From: an uncultured Megasphaera sp.
GTDB lineage: Bacteria > Bacillota > Negativicutes > Veillonellales > Megasphaeraceae
NCBI GenBank assembly: GCA_900554215.1
Contig: USGG01000006.1
Span: forward strand, 1-57,640
Direction of reading: 5' to 3'
DNA: 57,640 nt
The position numbers and the translations under genes are program-made. The notes under the pieces were generated by a model that was not told the origin of the DNA, made no database searches, and worked only from the letters and a program-made list of their open reading frames with translations. Shown here one piece after another: positions 51,638-57,640 of this stretch (positions are counted from its first letter, which is position 1; the number at the start of each line of letters is the position of its first letter).

Positions 51638-52843
51638 TCATAACTTCGCGCAAATATAGTCTCCCAACGTCTTAATCGAACTGCGGATAACGTCGACAGG
51701 AACGTTGCCGAAACTCATGCGCATGGCGTTGCTGCCCTTTCCGTTTCCGTCTACAAAAAATCCTTCGCCAGCGACAAAGGCCACGCGGCAATGTTTGACC
51801 GATTCCGCCAAGAGTTCCGTCGTATTAATGCCTCCCGGCAATTCAACCCAGGTAAATAAACCGCCGTCCGGATAGGTATGCTTCGTTCCGGCCGGGAAAT
51901 AGGCATCCAGGCTTTCCATCATGGCGTCGCGCCGCTCCCGATATATTTGGCAGATCTTCTTCAAATGGTCAGGATAATATCCCTGTTTAAAAAATTCGGC
52001 GCAAAGGACTTCGGCAATTTTACTGCTGTGCGAATTAGTCGCCATTTTAGCGTCGAACAGCTTCGCCATAATTTGCTCGTCGGCGACAATATAGCCAAGG
52101 CGGCTGCCCGGCGAGAAAATCTTAGAAAAACTATTGGCCAGCACCACGTTTCCTACCTTGTCAAAGGCTTTGATAGGCAATAAGTCGTAGCCGCTGTAAC
52201 GAATATCGCGGTACGGATCGTCTTCAAGGACTACGACGTCGTACGTTTCCGCCAATTCGGCCAGCTTCTGCCTCCGTTCCTGCGCCAACGTAATGCCCGT
52301 CGGATTGTGGAACGTCGGGATAGTGTAGATAAATTTAGGATGATACTGCTTGATTTTTTCTTCTACCTCTTCCATGACCAGTCCATGAGCATCCATCGAG
52401 CAAGGAACGCACTTGGCTCCAAACATCTGAAAAATCATCGTACAGTGCACGAAGGTCGGATCTTCCACCAGGATCACGTCGCCAGGATTGATAAATACCT
52501 GACACATGAGATTCATAGATTCCAATCCGCCGGCAGTAATCATGACGTTTTCAATCTTCGTCTGCACGCCTTTAGGCGCTAACAACTGCGTGACGATGAT
52601 CTCGCGCAGGTCTGTCAAACCCTGGGTCTGTCCATACGCCAAGGCTTCTACGCCCCGGCTATCCCGTCGGAACACATCTTGGGAAATACGCTGCAAAATT
52701 TCAACGGGCAGCGCTTCCTTTGCCGGCGAGCCCCCGCCAAACGAAACTAACGTAGGGTCGCTCATAGCGCTGAATAAATTATTCATGATAACGCCTGTCT
52801 TTTCCATGGCTTCTGTCGACCGGCGATCTGCAAAGTGATACAT
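51638..52843 (-). CDS. PLP-dependent aminotransferase, class I/II (2-aminoadipate/aromatic group)
   Basis: Moves an amino group between an amino acid and a 2-oxoacid. The 401 aa are fold-type I: substrate loop SFGGGSPAKEALP, Asn180 (FHNPTG), Asp208 (LEDDPYRDIRY) and PLP Lys241 in NSFSKIFSPGSRLGY. This is the group containing LysN/Aro8-like and kynurenine aminotransferases. ATG 52843 has AGAGGA 8 bases upstream. Its 2-oxoacid product could be the substrate of the upstream NifJ homologue. Confidence 0.88.
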   Translation of the reverse strand: MYHFADRRSTEAMEKTGVIMNNLFSAMSDPTLVSFGGGSPAKEALPVEILQRISQDVFRRDSRGVEALAYGQTQGLTDLREIIVTQLLAPKGVQTKIENVMITAGGLESMNLMCQVFINPGDVILVEDPTFVHCTMIFQMFGAKCVPCSMDAHGLVMEEVEEKIKQYHPKFIYTIPTFHNPTGITLAQERRQKLAELAETYDVVVLEDDPYRDIRYSGYDLLPIKAFDKVGNVVLANSFSKIFSPGSRLGYIVADEQIMAKLFDAKMATNSHSSKIAEVLCAEFFKQGYYPDHLKKICQIYRERRDAMMESLDAYFPAGTKHTYPDGGLFTWVELPGGINTTELLAESVKHCRVAFVAGEGFFVDGNGKGSNAMRMSFGNVPVDVIRSSIKTLGDYICAKL

Positions 52844-52877
52844 AGATACCATCCTCTCTCAAACGATACTTAGGGAA

Positions 52878-52916
52878 CCGGCGCGCCGCCCTCATCCCGC
52901 AACGACGGCGGCGCCG
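52878..52916 (-). other. GC-rich hairpin between nifJ homologue and aminotransferase
   Basis: CGGCGCCGCC pairs with GGGCGGCGCGCCG across a 15-nt loop. No U-tract follows (GGTTCCCTAAG), so it is probably an mRNA stability or processing element within the operon. Confidence 0.45.
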
Positions 52917-52930
52917 ATTCTTTTATACGC

Positions 52931-54859
52931 CTATTTTGAAACCAGCGACTGATAATAGGCGAGTCTATCCATGGCGTCTTGCTCTGTTTTCTTAAACAAT
53001 TCTTCTGCTACATCAGGTTTCACTTTCATAAGAGAAGCAAAGCGTACTTCGTTCATCAGGAATTCCCGGAAGTTTCCCGTCGGCGGTTTCGAATCCATCA
53101 TAAAAGGATTTTTCCCTTCCTGCGCCAGCAAAGGATTATACCGGTATAACGACCAATATCCGCATTCGACGGCTTTTTTCTGTTCTTCCTGGCTGCTGCT
53201 CATCCCCGACTTGATGCCGTGATTAATACATGGGCAATAGGCGATGACGATAGACGGACCCGGATAGGCTTCCGCTTCAGCCAGCGCTTTAAGAGTTTGG
53301 GCCTTGTCCGCACCCATAGCGATCTGCGCGACGTATATGTAGCCGTAGGACATGAACATGCGGCCTAAGTCTTTCTTCTTCGTCGCCTTGCCGCCGGCGG
53401 CAAATTTGGCGATGGCTGCAAAAGGCGTGGATTTGGAAGCCTGACCACCCGTATTGGAGTAGACCTCCGTATCGAGCACGAGGGCGTTGATATTTTCACC
53501 CTGGGCCAATACATGATCCAAGCCGCCGTAGCCGATGTCGTAAGCCCAGCCGTCGCCGCCGATGAGCCATTGGCTTTGTGCTACGAGGTAATCCTTATTG
53601 TCGGCTAAATCCTGCAAGGGCTTCGGCAGATTCTCTATGTTACCAATAGCTGCCAATACGGCTTCAGCCCGCTCTCTCGTCCCTTCCGATACGTACTGAT
53701 GATCCAGCCAATCCGACAACACCTGATCCAACTCATCGCTGAGATGCAGCGCAATAGCATTGCGGGCCGCCGAAGCCATCTGCCGCTGGATCTGCCGCGT
53801 GCCGCTGAATAAGCCTAAGCCAAATTCCGCCGTATCTTCAAAAAGCGAGCTGTTCCAAGCCGGTCCGTGGCCTTTGGCATCTGTCGTATACGGCGAGGAC
53901 GGCACGCTGCCGGAAAATACATGAGCGCATCCGGCAGAATTCGCAACCAACATGCGGTCGCCGTACAACTGCGTCAGCAGCTTGATATACGGCGTTTCGC
54001 CGCAGCCTGCGCAAGCGCCAGAGAATTCAAACAACGGCTTTTCAAATTGACTGCCTTTAACGGTCCATTTGCTGAACGGATTGGCCTTCTGCGGCAGCTC
54101 GGCCGTGTACTTCCAAAGGACGGCTTCTTCGCTTTCTTCTGAAAGAATCTGCATAGAAAGGGCTTTTTCCTTCGCCGGGCACACGTTGACGCAGTTCTGG
54201 CATCCCGTGCAGTCCAGTACGGAAATCGCCATGTAAAATTCATAATTTGCCGCCCCGACGGCCTGTTTCGTTGCAATAGTTACCGGAGCCGCCGCTTTTT
54301 CTCCGGCCGTCAACAATATTGGGCGGATGCAGCCGTGAGGACAAACCATAGCGCATTGATTGCACTGAATACACTTCGCCGCATCCCACTTGGGAACAAA
54401 GATAGATACACCGCGCTTTTCATAAGCTGCCGTGCCGATAGGATAGGAGCCGTCCTCCATGGGAACCATTCTGCTGACAGGCACGTCGTCGCCTTCCAGA
54501 CGATTTACCGGAATGAGGAAATCTTTGACATAAGCCGGGACATCTTCCTCTGTCGGACGCATCACATCAACAGCGTCGGCCCATGCAGCGGGAATATCAA
54601 TTTTTACCAACTCCGTTACGCCCTTTTCAATCGCTTTAAAGTTCATGGCCACGACGTCGTCGCCTTTTTTGCCGTACGTCGCCTGCACAGAGTTTTTCAA
54701 ATACATTACGGCGTCTTCAATGGGAATAATGCCGGATAAGGTAAAGAAAGCGGCCTGCATAATCATATTCGTGCGGTTGCCGAGGCCGATTTCACGGGCG
54801 AGACCTACGGCGTTCAGCGTATAAAATTGTATTTCCTTCCGTGCAAGGTACCGCTTCAT
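52931..54859 (-). pseudogene. NifJ-family 2-oxoacid:ferredoxin oxidoreductase, C-terminal part in a second frame
   Basis: From the first ATG the frame gives 642 aa, but homology already begins upstream at SWKPDELEEHLPAS (about 54901). In order: rest of domain III, two 4Fe-4S cluster motifs (Cys163/166/169/173 in CIQCNQCAMVCP; Cys217/220/223/227 in CTGCQNCVNVCP), and the thiamin-diphosphate domain with GACAGCGETPY and TTDAKGHGPAWNSSLFED. Together with the N-terminal part it equals one NifJ of about 1,160 aa; a lesion near 54896-54902 puts it out of frame. There is no ribosome site for independent translation. Confidence 0.85.
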
Positions 54860-54887
54860 AGACGCCGGAAGGTGTTCTTCTAATTCG

Positions 54888-56432
54888 TCAGGCTTCCAGG
54901 AAAATACCTTTTTTCTTTAATCCATTCAGTACATTGTACTTATGGACGTACGACTGCTGCGAACACGATACGTAATCGGCCTGGTCGATGAGATAGGTCA
55001 GACGAATGGGAATATCGCCGAACCGCAAATGGGATACGGTAATACCGCCGGATTTTTTCGAGTCATAAGCAAAATAGGCCTGCGCGTATTTATTCGTATT
55101 ATCTCCGATGATCTTGACAGCGCTCTTATTGGCTCCTACCGTTTCGTCCGAACCTAACCCCCAGAATTTACATTCGCTGATTTGCGGATGCTTAATCTGA
55201 ACAACGTCTTCATTATGGGGCAATCCCGTGCCGTTCATATCGTCGATAATGCCTACGGTAAAATGATCCTTAGGTGCATCCTGCTTCATATTTTCAAAGA
55301 CGTCGTTTATATGAGACGGCCGGATATCTTTCCCGCCGATGCCAATGCGGCCGCCGACTATGATAGGCTTAACGTCGGCATTGTAGAAAGCCGTCTTGAC
55401 GTCCATATACAGCGGCTCCGCCTGAGCGTTGATTTCTTTTACGCGATCCAGCACCGTAATAACTTTCACAGTTTTCGGAATAACGGCAAAGAAATGCTTC
55501 AGCGAGAACGGACGGTACAGATGTACTGTGACGACGCCCACTTTTTCGCCTCTGGCCGTTAATGCGTCGACTACCTCTTCTGCCGTCTGGCTCATGGAAC
55601 CCATGCAGATGATAACCCGTTCGGCGTCGTCCGCCCCATAATAATCGAAGAGATGATACCGGCGGCCGGTGAGCTTTTCGATTTCATCCATATAGTGCTC
55701 GACGATGTCAGGCAAATCGTTCCAATAATGGTTCGTAACCTCGCGCTGCTGAAAGTGAATATCCGAGTTTTGTACAGTCCCCCGTACGCAGGGATGATCC
55801 GGATTCAGGGAGTTACGGCGAAACGCGTTGACGGCCTCCATATCTACCAGCCCTTTTAGGTCTTCGTAATCTAAGACTTCGATTTTCTGGATTTCATGAG
55901 ACGTGCGGAATCCATCGAAGAAGTGCAGGAAGGGAACCCGCCCTTTAATCGCGCTCAAATGGGCGACTGCCGCCAAATCCATCACTTGCTGTACGCTGGC
56001 CGATGAAAGCAGGGCAAATCCGGTAGGACGCGTCGTCAGTACATCGGAATAATCGCAAAATATGCCTAACCCATTCGAAGCGACTAAACGAGACGCTACG
56101 TGAAATACGCCCGGAAGCAGCTCACCGGCAATCTTAAACATATTGGGAATCATGAGCATCAGTCCCTGCGACGATGTATATGTACTCGTCAACGTTCCGG
56201 CCTGGAGCGAACCGTGCACCGCGCCGGACGCGCCCTTTTCCGACTGCATTTCCAATACCTTGACGACTTCCCCAAAAACATTCTTTCTTCCTTCCGTCGC
56301 CCATTCGTCGATATGCTGCGCCATATCGGAAGACGGTGTAATCGGGTAAATAGCCGCCACATCTGTAAACGCATACGACGCATATGCCGCCGCCGTATTG
56401 CCGTCCATCGATTTATATGTTTTTACACGCAT
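54888..56432 (-). pseudogene. NifJ-family 2-oxoacid:ferredoxin oxidoreductase, N-terminal part ending at a premature stop
   Basis: 514 aa. Shows YPITPSSDMAQ with substrate Thr32, Glu62 that activates thiamin, and Arg115 in HVASRL; these pyruvate-contacting positions of PFOR are kept. The following loop reads IFCDYSDVLTTRPTGFALL where classical PFOR has IFGDHxDVMxxRQTGFAML, so His and Gln are replaced (Tyr128, Pro136). It ends GLKKKGIFLEA-stop where the family continues FLLNTxW; about 11-14 bases are missing. Start ATG with AGGATG upstream. First gene of the operon, divergent from a LysR gene. Confidence 0.85.
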
Positions 56433-56640
56433 ACCACATCCTGCCTCCTTCTATCCTGACATTATCTCAAACTAAACATTCCTTTTATCCGGCCGTCCGC
56501 TATACCGCTCTCCCTAACAGACAAGAACCGGCTTTCTTATTTGTCATATATATGATATCCTAAATACATGCTTGACTAAACATCATATGATTCACATATA
56601 TAGTGATTTAAATTCACAATACTTCTACAGGAGGAATACA
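56433..56640. promoter_or_regulatory. Divergent control region between nifJ homologue and LysR
   Basis: 208 bp AT-rich gap. It holds the dyads TCATATATATGA (about 56542-56553) and ATCATATGAT (about 56582-56591), and on the plus strand TTGACT (56573) followed by TATATA about 19 bp on, upstream of the LysR ribosome site AGGAGG. These are plausible LysR-binding and promoter sites; no clear promoter was found for the minus strand. Confidence 0.45.
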
Positions 56641-57516
56641 ATGGAACTTTCTTCGTATCGCATATTCAACGCCGTAGCAACGACAGGAAATTTTTCAAAA
56701 GCGGCCCGCAGCCTGTATTTAAGCCCGTCGGCCATCAGTCACGCCATTACGAAAATGGAAAAAGACGTCGGATTTCCTTTATTTATCCGTTCGAAAAACA
56801 ATGTCACCCTGACTACATATGGGCGGGAAATATTGCCGCAAATTCAAAATCTTTTAGCATTACATTCAAAAATACATAAAGAATTAGAAATCCTGCAGAA
56901 TATACAGCACGGCGTCGTGCATATCGGCACCTACAACAGTACATGCTGTTACTGGCTTCCATCCGTCTTTCAGGAGCTGAAAAAGAATCACTTGGACATA
57001 CAGCTTATCGTTCATGAAGGCGAATACCCGGAATTGGAAACCAATATAAAAAACGGTACGCTGGATATTTCCTTTTTACCTCCCATACAAACCGACATAT
57101 TGGATTACGAAACCTTGTATTTAGATAAAATGGTCTGCATTGCCCCGTTAGAATATACGTTTAAACAAGGAGGGCTCATCACGATCGAAGAAATCCCCAA
57201 CTATAATCTCGTCGCCTCGCCGGGAGGCTATACTTACGATATTCAGCCCTTCTTCTCCGCCAATCACATCTCCTTGTTTTCGCCTCATACGCTGGCTAAC
57301 GATTCGTCTATCGTCGCGTTAGTGGAAAGCGGCCTTGGAATCAGCATACTGCCTTCTCTCGTTTTAAAATCCGTTCGCGGCAATATCCAAATTTTAGATA
57401 TTCAAAATAACCCGTATCGTACGATCGGCCTTGCCACGCAAAAGCAACAATTCGTCACGCCGGCTACGCAAATCGTAAAAGATATTATAAAAAAAGTCGT
57501 TAAAAACAAACCTTAA
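56641..57516 (+). CDS. LysR-family transcriptional regulator, divergent from the nifJ operon
   Basis: 291 aa: N-terminal HTH (about 1-60, GNFSKAARSLYLSPSAISHA), then the effector-binding domain. ATG 56641 lies 6 bases behind AGGAGG. An upstream in-frame extension to 56572 has no support. Divergent placement is the classic LysR arrangement, so it most likely controls the nifJ-aminotransferase-cyclase genes, with a pathway intermediate as effector. Confidence 0.92.
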   Translation: MELSSYRIFNAVATTGNFSKAARSLYLSPSAISHAITKMEKDVGFPLFIRSKNNVTLTTYGREILPQIQNLLALHSKIHKELEILQNIQHGVVHIGTYNSTCCYWLPSVFQELKKNHLDIQLIVHEGEYPELETNIKNGTLDISFLPPIQTDILDYETLYLDKMVCIAPLEYTFKQGGLITIEEIPNYNLVASPGGYTYDIQPFFSANHISLFSPHTLANDSSIVALVESGLGISILPSLVLKSVRGNIQILDIQNNPYRTIGLATQKQQFVTPATQIVKDIIKKVVKNKP

Positions 57517-57536
57517 CGATATATGGTATATAAAAT

Positions 57537-57574
57537 CAGGGACAACGACAGCGTATATACTGCCGTTGCCCCTG
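57537..57574. terminator. Hairpin after LysR gene (REP-like stem)
   Basis: CAGGGACAACGACAG pairs with CTGCCGTTGCCCCTG (one bulge-like mismatch), 8-nt loop, 21 bp past the LysR stop. Plus-strand continuation is ATAATAAAAAAGG and minus-strand is ATTTTATAT, so it may serve a gene arriving from the right as well. Confidence 0.65.
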
Positions 57575-57603
57575 ATAATAAAAAAGGTTCTATAATAAAT
57601 GTT

Positions 57604-57640
57604 GGGGTAACGACAGACATCGTCTATCTGCCGCGACCCC
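57604..57640. repeat. Second copy of the REP-like hairpin at the window edge
   Basis: GGGGTAACGACAG, 11-nt loop, CTGCCGCGACCCC; the left arm is identical at 12 of 13 positions to the minus-strand arm of the element at 1672-1708. The window ends at the last base of the stem. Confidence 0.55.

Noticed and set aside
54895..54915. Programmed frameshifting on the A-rich run in the nifJ homologue
   Set aside because: The frame is correct through the A-run (KKKGIFL) and conserved residues are missing afterwards, so slippage alone would not rebuild the protein.

Overview
The window reads as chromosomal core DNA of an anaerobic diderm Firmicute of the class Negativicutes, most likely Megasphaera or a close Veillonellaceae relative. 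The reasons are: (i) Firmicute gene orders such as alaS-ireB-ruvX-DUF1292, tig-clpP-clpX-lon-ysxC, a T-box in front of pheST and mraZ-rsmH-ftsL-mur; (ii) a complete ADP-heptose/heptosyltransferase operon and an outer-membrane beta-barrel protein, which only a bacterium with LPS needs; (iii) strict-anaerobe enzymes (superoxide reductase, a pyruvate:ferredoxin oxidoreductase-type enzyme, an acyl-CoA dehydrogenase); (iv) a meso-DAP-type MurE. The genus assignment is inference. Nearly all genes are on the minus strand; only 46.7-48.0 kb and the last kilobase run on the plus strand.

Layout. 0-4 kb: truncated aldehyde dehydrogenase, superoxide reductase with a promoter/Fur-like box, MFS transporter and LysR regulator. 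4-7.6 kb: DUF1292, ruvX, ireB, alaS. 7.8-9.6 kb: NlpC/P60 endopeptidase and a GT2 glycosyltransferase. 9.9-16.2 kb: ysxC, lon, clpX, clpP, tig (protein quality control). 16.3-20.2 kb: pheT (reading frame broken) and pheS behind a T-box. 20.2-22.2 kb: acyl-CoA dehydrogenase and two hotdog thioesterases. 22.33-22.56 kb: a strongly expressed structured non-coding RNA on the minus strand (6S-like candidate). 22.7-28.9 kb: OMP, two heptosyltransferases, gmhB, hldD, hldE and nrdR. 29-41.9 kb: the division/cell-wall cluster ftsZ, ftsQ, ddl, murC, murG, murD, mraY, murF, murE, ftsL, rsmH, mraZ, in which ftsA, ftsW and ftsI are absent from their usual places. 42-46.6 kb: gluQ, a PreP-like M16C protease and a HAD phosphatase. 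46.7-48 kb (+): O-acetyltransferase and YfcE-like phosphoesterase. 48-50.7 kb: tandem PepSY proteins behind a Fur-like box, and typA. 50.9-57.5 kb: a divergent module of LysR (+) against a NifJ-family oxidoreductase (frame broken), a PLP aminotransferase and a metal-dependent cyclase/formamidase-like hydrolase (-).

How the genes work together. Most of the window is envelope construction (peptidoglycan precursors, division, LPS inner core, OMP, PG hydrolase) plus translation and proteolysis. The accessory parts are the oxidative/iron-responsive genes (SOR and PepSY, each with an AT-rich Fur-like operator) and the LysR-linked 2-oxoacid module at the right end, whose substrate is unknown. Two otherwise intact genes (pheT and the nifJ homologue) carry frame-disrupting lesions. 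One of them is normally essential, so sequence error has to be considered next to real mutation.

The most interesting items are the unassigned ncRNA with a consensus promoter, the pheT lesion, the division cluster without ftsI/ftsW/ftsA, the LysR-NifJ-aminotransferase-cyclase module, MraZ boxes spaced exactly 10 bp apart over the mraZ promoter, and a family of near-identical hairpins at both window ends. I see no CRISPR array, insertion sequence, prophage, tRNA or rRNA.
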